Below are positions 1 through 8,940 of a stretch of 64,000 nucleotides of DNA, piece after piece; positions within the stretch are counted from its first letter, which is position 1; each line of letters opens with the position of its first letter. The position numbers and the translations under genes were made by a program. The stretch spans positions 90,828-154,827 of the forward strand of contig NZ_JBGCUO010000002.1 in NCBI RefSeq assembly GCF_041102775.1, written 5' to 3'. Under the pieces are notes generated by a model. That model was not told where the DNA came from. It worked only from the letters and a program-made list of their open reading frames with translations, and did not search any database. Origin of the DNA: Alcanivorax sp. REN37 (lineage in GTDB: Bacteria; Pseudomonadota; Gammaproteobacteria; Pseudomonadales; Alcanivoracaceae).

Positions 1-76
1 ACAGGGCACCGCTCTGGCCGCAGCCGGTGAGGGCGGCGGCAGCCAGCAGGGCCAGTAGTGGAAACAGGCGGTTCAT
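1..76 (-). CDS. lptM: LptM (YifL) small lipoprotein, N-terminal part only
   Basis: The reverse strand opens at base 76 with a lipoprotein signal peptide: MNRLFPLLALL, then an Ala-rich core and the lipobox LTGC at residues 16-19, followed by GQSGAL. The reading runs off the window after 25 residues. The C-G-Q-x-G-x-L pattern right after the lipid-bearing cysteine is characteristic of LptM/YifL, a very short outer-membrane lipoprotein that helps mature the LptDE lipopolysaccharide translocon. In related genomes it sits beside lysA-dapF and close to rnk and argH, which fits the neighbours here. A -10 box for it lies at 127-132. Only the truncated N-terminus is visible, so the identity rests on the lipobox context and gene order. 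Confidence 0.7.
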   Translation of the reverse strand, partial: MNRLFPLLALLAAAALTGCGQSGAL

Positions 77-126
77 GGCGCGCTCCGGTGCGGGTGGCAG
101 CGCGGTCGGCCGCCGGAAAAGCGCCC

Positions 127-132
127 ATTATA
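127..132 (-). promoter_or_regulatory. -10 box of the lptM promoter
   Basis: On the reverse strand the sequence reads GCTATAATGGGCGC, with a perfect TATAAT about 50 bases ahead of the lptM start. No clear -35 is seen. The same GCTATA-A/C-T plus GC-rich discriminator layout recurs before argH, asmA and typA in this window. Confidence 0.55.
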
Positions 133-159
133 GCGGCTTGCAGCCGTTGCCACGATCAC

Positions 160-187
160 TTGAGAAAAATCTCCCGAGGCTTAATAT
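160..187 (+). promoter_or_regulatory. Candidate sigma-70 promoter of rnk
   Basis: TTGAGA at 160-165 and TAATAT at 182-187 are separated by 16 bases and stand about 70 bases ahead of the rnk start. Both hexamers match the consensus only partly. Confidence 0.35.
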
Positions 188-258
188 CAGGTCGGATCAG
201 GCGGCGCATTTGTGCCGCCTTTTGTTTGCTTGCCGCAAGGCAATGGAGAGAGAAAAAC

Positions 259-660
259 GTGTCGAACAAACCGCCGATCACTGTATCGCGCCTGGATGCC
301 CAACGGCTCGAGGCGTTGTTGAGTCGCGCTCCTGACAGCGACGTGGTGGACGCACTGGAGCAAGAGTTGCTGCGTGCCACCTTGGTGCCGGCCGCTGAGA
401 TGCCGGACACGGTGGTGACCATGAACTCGCGCGTGAAGTGCCGCGAGGAAGTGGGCGGCCGTGAGTACACCCTGACGCTGGTGTACCCGGACGAAGCCGG
501 GCCGTCCAAGGTGTCGGTGCTGGCGCCGGTGGGCGCGGCGCTGCTGGGGCTGTCGGTGGGGCAATCCATCGACTGGCCGGGTCCGGGTGGTAAGCCGCTG
601 CGGATGAAAATCCTCGAGCTGGAGTACCAGCCGGAAGCGGCCGGTGACCGCGAGCTGTAA
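259..660 (+). CDS. rnk: Nucleoside diphosphate kinase regulator Rnk
   Basis: A 133-residue protein beginning MSNKPPITVSRLDAQRLEALL. Rnk proteins are about this length; they carry a short N-terminal helical segment and a C-terminal GreA/GreB-like FKBP fold and can bind RNA polymerase. The C-terminal half has the family pattern: VTMNSRV, a YTLTLVYP strand, and SVLAPVGAALLGLSVGQSIDWP, typical of the Gre C-terminal domain. I take the GTG at 259 as the start because a GGAGAG ribosome-binding site ends 8 bases upstream and the length then fits the family; the open frame itself extends further upstream without homologous sequence. It is convergent with argH across a shared terminator. Confidence 0.88.
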   Translation: MSNKPPITVSRLDAQRLEALLSRAPDSDVVDALEQELLRATLVPAAEMPDTVVTMNSRVKCREEVGGREYTLTLVYPDEAGPSKVSVLAPVGAALLGLSVGQSIDWPGPGGKPLRMKILELEYQPEAAGDREL

Positions 661-675
661 TGCTCCTGCGGAAAC

Positions 676-703
676 AAAAACGGCGCCTCAAGGCGCCGTT
701 TTT
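676..703. terminator. Bidirectional rho-independent terminator between rnk and argH
   Basis: An inverted repeat with stem AAAAACGGCGCC / GGCGCCGTTTTT and a short loop. It gives a T-run on both strands and so can end both convergent genes. Confidence 0.9.
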
Positions 704-722
704 GTGAGGGCTGCGGACCGGC

Positions 723-2105
723 TCAGAGCTGGCCGCGGGCCCGTGCCACAGCGTCACGCACCTGTTCTGGCGCGGTGCCGCCGATGTGGTTGCGGGCGCT
801 GACCGAGCCTTCCAGCGTCAGCACGTCAAACACGTCTTCATCGATCTGGTCACTGAAGGTGCGCAGTTCGGTGATGCTCATGTCGGACAGGTCTTTCTTT
901 TCTGCGACGCCGTAGGCCACGGCCTTGCCGACGATCTCGTGTGCGTCACGGAAAGCGATGCCCTTGCGCACCAGGTAGTCAGCCAGGTCGGTGGCGGTGG
1001 CGAAACCGCGCCGTGCCGCCTCGCGCATCACTTCACGGTTCGGTTCCAGCGCCGGCACCATGTCGGCAAAGGCGCGCAGCGAGCCGTGCAGGGTATCGAC
1101 GGCATCGAACAGCGGTTCTTTGTCTTCCTGGTTGTCTTTGTTGTAAGCCAGCGGCTGGCTCTTCATCAGCGTTAGCAGCGCGATCAGGTGGCCGTTGACG
1201 CGGCCGGTCTTGCCGCGCACCAGCTCTGGCACGTCCGGGTTTTTCTTCTGCGGCATGATCGAACTGCCGGTGCAGAAGCGGTCGGGCAGGTTGATGAATT
1301 GGAACTGCGCCGAGGTCCACAGCACCAGTTCTTCGCTCATGCGTGACAGGTGGGTCATGCACAGCGCTGCCAGTGCGCAGAATTCGATGGCGAAGTCGCG
1401 GTCGCTGACGCCGTCGAGGGAGTTGTAGCACACCTCGTCAAAGCCCAGCAGCTCGCGGGTGCGCTCGCGGTTAATCGGGTAGGTGGTGCCGGCCAGCGCA
1501 GCGGAGCCCAGCGGCATGCGGTTGACGCGGCGGCGGCAGTCGGCCAGCCGCTCGCGGTCGCGGCGCAGCATCTCGAACCAAGCCAACAGGTGGTGGCCGA
1601 AGGTCACCGGCTGCGCAGTCTGCAGGTGGGTGAAGCCGGGCATGATGGTGGCGGCTTCGCGCTCGGCCAGTCCCAGCAGCCCCTGCATCAAGCGCAGCAA
1701 TTCGGCGTCGATCAGGTCGATGTGGTCGCGCAGCCAGAGGCGGATGTCGGTGGCCACTTGGTCGTTGCGGCTGCGCCCGGTGTGCAGTTTCTTACCGGTG
1801 ATGCCGATGCGGTCGGTGAGCCGTGCTTCGATGTTCATGTGCACGTCTTCCAGTGCCACCGACCACTCGAAGTTGCCCTGTTCGATGTCCTGCTTGATGG
1901 CGCCGAGGCCGTCAATGATGGCGTCGCGTTCGGCGTTGGTGAGCACACCCACTTCCGCCAGCATGGTGGCATGGGCGATGGAGCCACGGATGTCCTGCGC
2001 GTACATGCGCTGGTCGAAACTCACACTCGCGGTAAACTCTTGCACAAACTGATCGACGGACTCGCTGAAGCGGCCGCCCCAGAGCTTGTTCTGCTTGTCA
2101 CTCAT
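723..2105 (-). CDS. argH: Argininosuccinate lyase
   Basis: A 460-residue cytoplasmic enzyme that splits argininosuccinate into arginine and fumarate, the last step of arginine synthesis. It starts [16 protein letters not shown], the standard ArgH N-terminus (WGGRF), and carries the fumarase/aspartase superfamily signature [12 protein letters not shown] at residues 280-291, whose flexible loop holds the catalytic serine. [12 protein letters not shown] near residue 110 is also diagnostic. The length matches the family (about 457-465). The ATG at 2105 is chosen over the longer open frame because it matches the family N-terminus, has AGGA upstream, and lies 34 bases downstream of the predicted transcription start. 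Its divergent neighbour is the algZ/algR-like pair, an arrangement also known from Pseudomonas. Confidence 0.97.
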   Translation of the reverse strand: MSDKQNKLWGGRFSESVDQFVQEFTASVSFDQRMYAQDIRGSIAHATMLAEVGVLTNAERDAIIDGLGAIKQDIEQGNFEWSVALEDVHMNIEARLTDRIGITGKKLHTGRSRNDQVATDIRLWLRDHIDLIDAELLRLMQGLLGLAEREAATIMPGFTHLQTAQPVTFGHHLLAWFEMLRRDRERLADCRRRVNRMPLGSAALAGTTYPINRERTRELLGFDEVCYNSLDGVSDRDFAIEFCALAALCMTHLSRMSEELVLWTSAQFQFINLPDRFCTGSSIMPQKKNPDVPELVRGKTGRVNGHLIALLTLMKSQPLAYNKDNQEDKEPLFDAVDTLHGSLRAFADMVPALEPNREVMREAARRGFATATDLADYLVRKGIAFRDAHEIVGKAVAYGVAEKKDLSDMSITELRTFSDQIDEDVFDVLTLEGSVSARNHIGGTAPEQVRDAVARARGQL

Positions 2106-2145
2106 GGCACGCAATCCTGAACTGCCGGTGGTCGGGAAGGCGCGC

Positions 2146-2151
2146 AGTATA
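2146..2151 (-). promoter_or_regulatory. -10 box of the argH promoter
   Basis: The reverse strand reads CTCTGTTATACTGCGCGC, with TATACT followed directly by a GC-rich discriminator, about 40 bases before the argH ATG. The same element occurs ahead of asmA (24585-24590) and typA (47739-47744). Confidence 0.55.
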
Positions 2152-2234
2152 ACAGAGCTCGGCGGCCGGTCGTGCATGGTTGGGGGGCAACCGGTGCGAC
2201 GGCGGGCGGGCTCGCAGAGGGGGAATCCACGCCG

Positions 2235-3281
2235 ATGAAGGCGCTTGATAAAACCATGCCGATAGCGGGCTTTGTGCCGGACCTGTGTGAGCCGCGTCGC
2301 TTGTTGGTAGTGGTGCTGGCGGCGCAGATGATGGCCGTGCTGCTGACGCTGGCGGGCACGTATTACGACGGCTTCAGCTTCGGCCGTTTAGCGCTGATTT
2401 CTTTCTTCATGCAGTGGGTGGCGCTGACCGCCACCGGCCTGCTGTGCCTGATGCGCCATCGTTTAAACCGCTTGCACCCGGCTTGGGGCGCCTGTGCGGT
2501 GGTGGTGGTCGTGGTCGGCACCACGCTGATTTACAGCGCTCTCAGCGAAGTGCTGTTGGCGCGCATCGTGCCGTCGTTTCAGCGCACCCGCGACCTGTGG
2601 GGCGGCCACCTGTGGGTGAATGTGACCATGGCGGCGATCATGACCAGCACTGTGATGCGCTACTTCTATGTGTCTGAGCAGCTGCGCGCGGAGGAGAAGA
2701 TCGCGCTGCAGTCGCGCATCCAGGCGCTGCAATCGCGCATCCGGCCGCATTTCTTGTTCAACAGCATGAATATCATTGCCAGCCTAATTGCGGTGGACCC
2801 GGATGCGGCGGAGCTGGCGGTAGAAGACCTGTCGCGGCTGTTTCGCGCCAGCCTGCGTGAGAGCGGCGCGCAGGTATCGCTGGAAGAAGAGCTGGATCTG
2901 TGCCGGCGTTATGTACGCATTGAGCAGCTGCGCATGGGCGCGCGGCTGCAAATGCGATGGGAGGTGGACATTGATCCAAAAACCGCTTTAATCCCGTTGT
3001 TGACGTTGCAGCCGCTGCTCGAGAATGCCATCTACCACGGCATCCAGCCACGACCCGACGGGGGGGAAGTGGTGCTGCGGGTGGGCGCCAGCGGAACCGA
3101 ACTGGTATACCAGTTGATCAATCCGCTGCCGCTGGGCAAGGTCAATAGCAGTGCTGGCAACCGCATGGCGTTGGACAACATCCGCCAGCGGCTGGCAGCT
3201 CTATACGGAAAACGCGCCCGCCTGGATGTGGACGCGGATAATAACGAGTACCGGGTGACCCTGCGTTACCCGCGTACCTAA
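2235..3281 (+). CDS. algZ: AlgZ/FimS-like LytS-type sensor histidine kinase
   Basis: A 348-residue membrane kinase. Residues about 18-140 form four hydrophobic segments, followed by a coiled stretch and the LytS-type His_kinase domain: [10 protein letters not shown], with the phosphorylatable His at about 172, and the N-box LLENAIYHG with Asn at about 264. This class lacks the usual HATPase G-boxes; here only a short DNIRQRL and a degenerate tail follow. The gene lies 14 bases before an AlgR-like LytTR regulator and divergent from argH, exactly the algZ(fimS)-algR locus of Pseudomonas, where the pair controls twitching motility and exopolysaccharide. ATG 2235 is preferred over an upstream ATG at 2172 because it follows a GAGGGGG site. 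The role in this organism is inferred from synteny. Confidence 0.85.
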   Translation: MKALDKTMPIAGFVPDLCEPRRLLVVVLAAQMMAVLLTLAGTYYDGFSFGRLALISFFMQWVALTATGLLCLMRHRLNRLHPAWGACAVVVVVVGTTLIYSALSEVLLARIVPSFQRTRDLWGGHLWVNVTMAAIMTSTVMRYFYVSEQLRAEEKIALQSRIQALQSRIRPHFLFNSMNIIASLIAVDPDAAELAVEDLSRLFRASLRESGAQVSLEEELDLCRRYVRIEQLRMGARLQMRWEVDIDPKTALIPLLTLQPLLENAIYHGIQPRPDGGEVVLRVGASGTELVYQLINPLPLGKVNSSAGNRMALDNIRQRLAALYGKRARLDVDADNNEYRVTLRYPRT

Positions 3282-3295
3282 AGGGGGCAGCAAGC

Positions 3296-4033
3296 ATGCG
3301 TGTACTGGTCTGTGATGACGAACAGCTGGCGCGGGACCGGCTGGTACGTCTAGTCGATACAATGGATGGCATCGAGCTGGTGGCGCAGGCCGCCAACGGC
3401 CGTGAGGCGGTGGAAGTCGCCCGGCACATGCGGCCGGATGTGGTGCTGATGGATATCCGCATGCCGGGCATGGATGGTTTTGAGGCCGCCCAAGCACTGG
3501 CCGGCACCGAGGTGCCGCCGGCACTGATCTTCTGCACCGCCTATGAGGACCACGCGCTGGAAGCGTTCCGCGCTCAGGCACTGGATTACCTGCTCAAGCC
3601 GGTCAGCCGCGACGAACTGGGGGCGGCACTGGAGCGTGCTCGCAGCTGGAATGGTCGCCGTCCGGCCACAGCGACAACGGTGGAAGCGACCGCCAGTGAC
3701 CGTCGCAATCACATCAGTGCCCGCACTCACCGTGGCATCGAGCTGGTACCGGTGCAGGACATTCGCTATTTCCTCGCCGACCAGAAATACATCACCGTGC
3801 GCCACGGCAGCGGTGAAGTGCTGATCGATGAAACCCTGAAAGACTTGGAAACCGAGTTCGATGACCTGTTCGTGCGCGTGCATCGCAACGCGTTGGCGGC
3901 ATTGAAGTACATCGAAAGTCTGGAACAGGTGCCGAACGGCCACCATCAGCTGCGTTTGCGCGGTGTGGCGGATGCGTTGGTGGTGAGTCGCCGGCATGTG
4001 GCGGGCTTGCGGCGCTTGATGCAGCGCTTGTAA
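3296..4033 (+). CDS. algR: AlgR-like LytTR response regulator
   Basis: A 245-residue two-domain regulator. Residues 1-115 are a receiver domain with acidic pair D7-D8, phospho-acceptor D53 (VLMDIRMPG), T81 and K101. After a linker of about 30 residues, residues 145-245 form a LytTR DNA-binding domain (IELVPVQDIRYFLADQKYITV, then the basic VRVHRNALAAL and a closing VVSRRHV). AlgR proteins are 248 residues in Pseudomonas and have the same architecture. It sits 14 bases after the LytS-type kinase and is almost certainly co-transcribed and phosphorylated by it. No target operator can be recognised in the window; the AlgR regulon cannot be inferred from sequence alone. Confidence 0.87.
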   Translation: MRVLVCDDEQLARDRLVRLVDTMDGIELVAQAANGREAVEVARHMRPDVVLMDIRMPGMDGFEAAQALAGTEVPPALIFCTAYEDHALEAFRAQALDYLLKPVSRDELGAALERARSWNGRRPATATTVEATASDRRNHISARTHRGIELVPVQDIRYFLADQKYITVRHGSGEVLIDETLKDLETEFDDLFVRVHRNALAALKYIESLEQVPNGHHQLRLRGVADALVVSRRHVAGLRRLMQRL

Positions 4034-4145
4034 TGGCCTGACGGGCCAATCCGCGGCGGCGCTTTGGCCCGGCGCCACCTAGGCAGCGGCAGTGCGAGCA
4101 GTCACAGTAATGGGCTGTTGTTTGCCTGATGTGAGTGATCTCCCC

Positions 4146-4568
4146 ATGTCTTCCCCCCGCGTCAATATTGAGCACATCTTTGCCGCCCCGCGTGAGCAGG
4201 TTTTTGCGTTCTTTGCGGTGCATGAAAATCTCGAAACTATCTTCGTGCCGGCCCGTATCCGCCGCATCCGTGATGGCTCCGACAGCCCAGATGGCCTCGG
4301 TTCAGTGCGCCGCATGAAGCTGCCGTTGATCCCGGCATTTGAAGAAACCATCACCGCGCTGGAGCCAAACTCGCGCATCGAATACCGCATTACCCGTGGC
4401 ACGCCGCTGAATCATCACCTCGGCATTCTGCGTTTCACCGACACCCCGAGCGGCACTCGCCTGCACTACACCATCGAACTGGAAAGCGCGATTCCGGGTG
4501 TGGCGGCAGCGGTTGGTTTCGGGCTGACCCAAGGCATCAAGCGAGGTCTCAGCAAGCTCAAGTTCTGA
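4146..4568 (+). CDS. SRPBCC-fold (polyketide cyclase/START-like) protein
   Basis: A 140-residue protein reading MSSPRVNIEHIFAAPREQVFAFF..., the opening of the SRPBCC helix-grip fold (beta strand, 'APREQVFAFF' helix), with a middle RIEYRITRGTPLNHH stretch, a GTRLHYTIEL strand and a long amphipathic C-terminal helix. Such proteins bind hydrophobic ligands or act as cyclases and lipid carriers; no catalytic residues allow a tighter call. ATG 4146 is selected because the fold begins right there; an upstream in-frame ATG at 4092 would add 18 residues of unrelated sequence. It stands alone between algR and the terminator shared with pckA. Function unknown. Confidence 0.72.
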   Translation: MSSPRVNIEHIFAAPREQVFAFFAVHENLETIFVPARIRRIRDGSDSPDGLGSVRRMKLPLIPAFEETITALEPNSRIEYRITRGTPLNHHLGILRFTDTPSGTRLHYTIELESAIPGVAAAVGFGLTQGIKRGLSKLKF

Positions 4569-4582
4569 GCTGACGCGGACCC

Positions 4583-4615
4583 ACAAAAAAGCCCGGCATT
4601 GCCGGGCTTTTTTGT
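4583..4615. terminator. Bidirectional terminator between the SRPBCC gene and pckA
   Basis: The stem is AAAAAAGCCCGGCA / TGCCGGGCTTTTTT with almost no loop, giving a T-run on either strand. Confidence 0.92.
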
Positions 4616-4631
4616 GGCCGTTACAGACCGC

Positions 4632-6176
4632 TTAGAGCTGCGGGCCGGCGGCACGGATGTCGGCAGAGACATCGGCGTACTTGTCGGCGAAGTTGGCCTG
4701 GAACTGGGTGGCCAGATCGCGCGCGCGTGCTTCGTACTCGGCTTTGTCCGCCCAGGTGTTCTGCGGGATCAGCAGGTTCGGGTCAACCCCCGGTACCACC
4801 TTCGGCACCTCAAGATTGAGGATGTCGATGTGGGTGGTGTCCGCGTTGTCCAGCTCGCCGGACAGAATCGCGTTGATCACGCCACGGGTGGTGGGGATGC
4901 TGAAGCGCTCGCCAACGCCGTAGGGGCCGCCGGTCCAGCCGGTGTTGACCAGGTACACGTGGGAGTCGAATTCGTCCACACGCTTCATCAGCAGCTCGGC
5001 GTATTCGCCGGCACGGCGCGGGAAGAACGGTGCGCCGAAGCAGGTGGAGAAGGTGCTCTTAATGCCACCGCCAGACCCCATTTCAGTGGAGCCCACCAGC
5101 GCGGTGTAACCGCTCAGGAAATGGTAGGCGGCCGCTTCGCGGGACAGCTTGGACACTGGCGGCAGTACGCCGGTCAGGTCGCAGGTGAGGAAGATGATGT
5201 GCTTCGGCTCGCCGGCTTGGTTCTCGATCACGCGCTTGTCGACGTTCTCGAGCGGGTAGGCGGCGCGGGTGTTCTGGGTTTTGGACACGTCGGCATAGTC
5301 GGCGACGCGGGTGTCTTCGTCCAGCACCACGTTTTCCAGCACGGCACCGAATTTGATGGCGTTCCAGATTACTGGTTCGTTCTTCTGCGACAGGTCGATG
5401 CACTTGGCGTAGCAGCCGCCTTCGATGTTGAACACCACATCCTTGCCCCAGCCGTGCTCGTCGTCACCAATCAGGTAGCGATCCGGGTCGGCGGACAGGG
5501 TGGTTTTGCCGGTGCCGGACAGGCCGAAGAACAGTGCCACGCCGCCGTCTTCGCCAACGTTGGCGGAGCAGTGCATCGGCAGCACGTCTTTTTCCGGCAG
5601 CAGGAAGTTCTGCACCGCGAACATGGCTTTCTTCATTTCACCGGCGTAGCGCATGCCAGCGATCAGCACCCGGCGCTGGGCGAACTGGAAGATCACGCAG
5701 CCGTCGGAGTTGGTGCCGTCGCGCTCCGGGTCGCACTGGAAGTTCACTGCGTGCAGCACTTCCCATTGTTCGCGGCCGGCCGGGTTGAAGGTGTCCGGGC
5801 GGATGAACAGCACATTGGCGAACAGGTTATGCCAAGCGCTCTGGGTGGTGACTTTAACCGGGATGTAGTGCTCGGCGGCGGCGCCTACATGCAGGTGGGA
5901 TACGAACTGCTCGCTGCCGGCGACGAACGCGGACACGCGTTCCCACAGAGCGTCGAACTTGGCCGCGTCGAACGGACGGTTGACCGGGCCCCAGTGGATC
6001 TTGGCGCTGGTGGTGGCTTCGTCGACGATGAAACGGTCCATCGGTGAGCGCCCGGTACGGTGACCGGTTTCGCATACCAAGGCGCCATTGCTGGCGAGGA
6101 CACCTTCTTGGCGTTGCAGGGCAATTTCGACCAGACGGGCGGGAGTCAGATCAGTGAATACGGTGGCTTGGGTCAT
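4632..6176 (-). CDS. pckA: ATP-dependent phosphoenolpyruvate carboxykinase
   Basis: A 514-residue gluconeogenic enzyme that converts oxaloacetate and ATP to phosphoenolpyruvate, CO2 and ADP. The ATP-type signature is clear: the kinase-1a P-loop [11 protein letters not shown] around residue 220, directly followed by [14 protein letters not shown] (kinase-2, metal site), and further on [15 protein letters not shown]. The N-terminal [10 protein letters not shown] motif binds substrate. The length fits the short bacterial class (Pseudomonas about 514). It ends at a strong shared terminator. Upstream lies hslO on the same strand, 209 bases away, so pckA probably has its own promoter; I could not pick a convincing one. 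The pckA-hslO-hslR-yrfG-nudE neighbourhood is conserved across gammaproteobacteria. Confidence 0.97.
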   Translation of the reverse strand: MTQATVFTDLTPARLVEIALQRQEGVLASNGALVCETGHRTGRSPMDRFIVDEATTSAKIHWGPVNRPFDAAKFDALWERVSAFVAGSEQFVSHLHVGAAAEHYIPVKVTTQSAWHNLFANVLFIRPDTFNPAGREQWEVLHAVNFQCDPERDGTNSDGCVIFQFAQRRVLIAGMRYAGEMKKAMFAVQNFLLPEKDVLPMHCSANVGEDGGVALFFGLSGTGKTTLSADPDRYLIGDDEHGWGKDVVFNIEGGCYAKCIDLSQKNEPVIWNAIKFGAVLENVVLDEDTRVADYADVSKTQNTRAAYPLENVDKRVIENQAGEPKHIIFLTCDLTGVLPPVSKLSREAAAYHFLSGYTALVGSTEMGSGGGIKSTFSTCFGAPFFPRRAGEYAELLMKRVDEFDSHVYLVNTGWTGGPYGVGERFSIPTTRGVINAILSGELDNADTTHIDILNLEVPKVVPGVDPNLLIPQNTWADKAEYEARARDLATQFQANFADKYADVSADIRAAGPQL

Positions 6177-6385
6177 GGCAGTTCCTGGGCGTCTAACGTG
6201 GCAAGGGCCAAAAAACAGACCGACCGGAACATCTGCATGCCCGGCCGCATCGGTAAGTCGCGAGTCTCTGGTCCAGGAGGACGCCGTAAAACGGACACGC
6301 GGCGCCGCAGGACCGCCGGGGCCCGGTGAAGGCCACCGGCAGGCGCGCGATTATGACAGAACTGCTGCCCCGGCGCGAGCGCCGC

Positions 6386-7258
6386 TCAGGCTTGGCCTTG
6401 CGTCAGCTCATGCACCAGCGCGGCCAGATCGACGGCGTCGAACACCTCTTCCCGGCCACAGAAATCGCAGCTGACACGGGCTTCTCCGAGCTCGTCGAGT
6501 ACATTGCGCAGCTCGCCGGCGCCCAGTGACAGCAGGGTGTTCTGTACTTTTTGCCGAGAGCAGGTGCAACCAAAGGCGACCGGCGTTGGCGCGGCCAGCT
6601 CCGGCGGCTGCTCGTGGTAGAGCCGGTGCAGCATGGTGGTCATCGGCAGGTCGAGCATTTCTTCCAGCGTCAGGGTATTGGCCAGCGCCACCGCGTGGTC
6701 CCAGGCGGCAGCGTTGTGCTCGCGGTCGGCGATGCGGTCCGGCAGCCGTTGCAGCAGCAGGCCGGCGGCGTGGCCGTTGCCGGCGGCCAGCCACAGGCGG
6801 CTGGGCAGCTGTTCGGACTGGCTGAAGTAGTCTTCCAGGCAGCTGGCCAGCGAGTCGCCCTCCAGCGGCACCAGACCTTGGTACTGGTTGCCTTTTTCCG
6901 GGCGGATGGTGATCGCCATCATGCCGTCGCCCAGCAACGCCGGCAGCGGCGCGGCGTCGTTGCCGAGCTCGTCGGCGTAGCGCGCCATGGCCCGCACTTG
7001 GCTGTCGTGGGTGCATTCCGCCAGCAACAGTGTGATCGGGCCGTCGCCCTGGGCTTGCAGGCTCAGGCGGCCTTCGAATTTGAGCGTGCCGGTGAGCAGC
7101 GTCACCGCCGCCAGCGCTTCGCCGAGCAGGCCCTGCACCAGCATCGGGTCGTTGCGTGCGCCCAGTGCCTGGGCGTAGCTGCCCTGCAGGCGCACCATCT
7201 CGCCACGGATGTCACTGTCGGGGAAGAAAAAACGTTGGCGCTGGTCGTAATCGGCCAT
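6386..7258 (-). CDS. hslO: Redox-regulated chaperone Hsp33
   Basis: A 290-residue cytoplasmic holdase chaperone activated by oxidation. The redox switch is complete: C231-T-C233 (FGCTCSR) and C264-D-F-C267 (VSCDFCGREEVF) make up the CxC...CxxC zinc site that opens on oxidative stress. The N-terminal chaperone domain shows the family pattern (LGEALAAVTLLTGTLKFEGRLSLQAQGDGP). The start at 7258, MADYDQRQRFFFPDSDIRGE, matches the family N-terminus; the open frame extends 35 residues upstream into hslR. The gene follows hslR by 17 bases and is likely the last gene of a yrfG-hslR-hslO operon. Confidence 0.96.
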   Translation of the reverse strand: MADYDQRQRFFFPDSDIRGEMVRLQGSYAQALGARNDPMLVQGLLGEALAAVTLLTGTLKFEGRLSLQAQGDGPITLLLAECTHDSQVRAMARYADELGNDAAPLPALLGDGMMAITIRPEKGNQYQGLVPLEGDSLASCLEDYFSQSEQLPSRLWLAAGNGHAAGLLLQRLPDRIADREHNAAAWDHAVALANTLTLEEMLDLPMTTMLHRLYHEQPPELAAPTPVAFGCTCSRQKVQNTLLSLGAGELRNVLDELGEARVSCDFCGREEVFDAVDLAALVHELTQGQA

Positions 7259-7275
7259 GGCGGGCTCCAAAGGCA

Positions 7276-7671
7276 TCAGGGGGCGTTGCGGTCGCGGAAG
7301 CGCTGCAGATCGCGGCGTTCCTTCTTGCTGGGGCGGTGGTCGGCGTGCACCTGCCCCTGCCACGCCAGGCGGCGGTCAGCGGCGGCCTGGGTGCGGGCGG
7401 CCATGCTGTCGTCGGTTTCGGCATAAAGCAAGGCCGCCAGCGGCGCGCCGAGGCGTTTCTCGGACAGCCCGATGACCTGTACTTCCCAGGTTTCCTCGCC
7501 GCGCGGGGTGACGATGTGTTGGCCCACGCGCACGGCCCGGCTTGGCTTCACGCGCTGGCCATCGAGCCGCACCCGGCCGCCTTCCACGGCCTGTTGGGCG
7601 AGGCTGCGGGTCTTGAAGAAGCGCGCGGCCCACAGCCATTTGTCGATGCGTACGCTGTCTGATTCAGTCAT
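7276..7671 (-). CDS. hslR: Heat-shock protein Hsp15 (ribosome-associated, S4 domain)
   Basis: 131 residues beginning with an S4 RNA-binding domain (VRIDKWLWAARFFKTRSLAQQAVEGGRV, residues 7-34) and a basic C-terminal tail (RPSKKERRDLQRFRDRNAP). Hsp15 binds stalled 50S subunits carrying peptidyl-tRNA and helps recycle them. Length and tail fit the family. Its first 8 bases overlap the end of yrfG, and hslO follows 17 bases later, so the three genes are read together. Confidence 0.95.
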   Translation of the reverse strand: MTESDSVRIDKWLWAARFFKTRSLAQQAVEGGRVRLDGQRVKPSRAVRVGQHIVTPRGEETWEVQVIGLSEKRLGAPLAALLYAETDDSMAARTQAAADRRLAWQGQVHADHRPSKKERRDLQRFRDRNAP

Positions 7672-8332
7672 GGGGCATCACGTCGTCGAAGCGGTCGATG
7701 TAGGGGAATGGATCGGTATCGTTGCGCGCCGGCTGGCTGGAATCCGGGTGCAGAATGCTCCACAGATGGCCGATGCCGTATTCGGCGGCGGACGCCAACA
7801 CCGGCAGCGAGTCATCGACAAACAGCGTGCGCTGGGGATCGAACGGATGCTGGCGCTGCAGTTGCTGCCAGAAAGCTTGCTCTTCTTTCGGGTGGCGGTA
7901 GTCGTGGCTCGATACCAGCACATCGAAATAGCGGTCGAGTCCGGTGCGCGCCACTTTCAGGTTGAGCGCATCGCGGTGGGCGTTGGTGACCATCACCACT
8001 TGGCGCGGACTGGCGTGCAGTTGCTGCAGAAACGCCTCGGCGCCGGGCCGGTAGCCGATGCCGGCGGCAGCCTCAGCCTTGAGTGCTGCAATGTCCAGCT
8101 TCAGCTCGTGGGACCAGAAGTCGAGGCAATACCAGTTCAGCGTGCCTTGGTGGCGAGCGATCCATTTCTCAATCACCGCCAGTGCGTCCAGCTCGCCGAG
8201 GCCGTTGGCGGCGCCGTAGGCCAGCGGCACCCGCCGCTGCCAGAAATCATTGTCGAAGGCCAGGTCGAGCAAGGTGCCGTCCATGTCCAACAGCACGGTG
8301 TCGATGGCGGCCCAATTCGGGGTCCGTTTCAC
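7664..8332 (-). CDS. yrfG: YrfG-like HAD nucleotidase (GMP/IMP nucleotidase)
   Basis: A 222-residue HAD-superfamily phosphatase with all four motifs: LLDMDGTL (nucleophile D16, acid/base D18), VMVTNAH (motif II), K in YRHPKEEQAF (motif III) and LFVDDSLPVLASAAEYG (motif IV acidic pair). The YrfG/HAD-IA family in this chromosomal position hydrolyses purine 5'-nucleotides (GMP, IMP). It is the first gene of the minus-strand operon with hslR and hslO and is divergent from nudE, from which it is separated by only 50 bases. Substrate is assigned by orthology and position rather than by residues I can see. Confidence 0.85.
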   Translation of the reverse strand: MKRTPNWAAIDTVLLDMDGTLLDLAFDNDFWQRRVPLAYGAANGLGELDALAVIEKWIARHQGTLNWYCLDFWSHELKLDIAALKAEAAAGIGYRPGAEAFLQQLHASPRQVVMVTNAHRDALNLKVARTGLDRYFDVLVSSHDYRHPKEEQAFWQQLQRQHPFDPQRTLFVDDSLPVLASAAEYGIGHLWSILHPDSSQPARNDTDPFPYIDRFDDVMPHD

Positions 8333-8382
8333 GGTAAGCTACGCCCTTTGAATCATTCGCCGGTCAAGGAGAGGGGGGCAGT

Positions 8383-8940
8383 ATGCAGCAGAAACCGGAA
8401 ATTCTCGAAACCCGGTTGGTGGCCCGCAGCCGCTTGTTCGGGGTCGAATCGATGCAGCTGCGCTTCGCCAATGGTGTCGAACGCACCTACGAGCGGCTGC
8501 GCACGCCGCCCATTCCGGCGGTGATGGTGGTGCCGATGCTGGACGCCGACACCGTGGTGATGATCCGCGAGTACTGCGCCGGGGTGGAGGACTATCTAAT
8601 CACCTTGCCGAAAGGCGCCCTCGATGCCGGTGAGGACTGGCGCGAGGCGGGCAACCGCGAGCTACAGGAAGAAGTGGGCTACGCCGCCGGGCACCTGGAA
8701 AAGCTGAAAACCTTCTCGTTGTCGCCGGGTTACATGGGTCACCACATCCACGCGGTGCTGGCGTGGGACCTGAAACCGTCGAGCCTGCCCGGCGATGAGC
8801 CGGAGCCGTTGGAAGTACTGACCTGGAAATTGTCGGAGCTGGAGGCGCTGCTGGAACGCGACGATTGCACCGAGGCGCGGGTGATTGCTGCGCTCTACAT
8901 GGCGCGCGAACGGCTGGCGGAGGTACGTCCATGGGGTTGA
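8383..8940 (+). CDS. nudE: ADP-compound hydrolase NudE (Nudix)
   Basis: A 185-residue Nudix hydrolase that cleaves ADP-ribose, NADH, Ap3A and similar ADP-linked compounds. The Nudix box is perfect at residues 78-100 (Gx5Ex7REL-QE-EVGY), and the surrounding VVMIREYCAGVEDYLITLPKG matches the NudE subfamily. The family length is about 185. The ribosome-binding site AGGAGAGGGG lies just ahead of the ATG. Its stop overlaps the start of cysQ by 10 bases, so the two are translationally coupled. Confidence 0.93.
   Translation: MQQKPEILETRLVARSRLFGVESMQLRFANGVERTYERLRTPPIPAVMVVPMLDADTVVMIREYCAGVEDYLITLPKGALDAGEDWREAGNRELQEEVGYAAGHLEKLKTFSLSPGYMGHHIHAVLAWDLKPSSLPGDEPEPLEVLTWKLSELEALLERDDCTEARVIAALYMARERLAEVRPWG

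Noticed and set aside
4599..6047. A 482-codon open frame on the plus strand opposite pckA
   Set aside because: It is antisense to a clear pckA and its translation is low-complexity (Val/Gly/His-rich), the usual shadow of a GC-rich gene.
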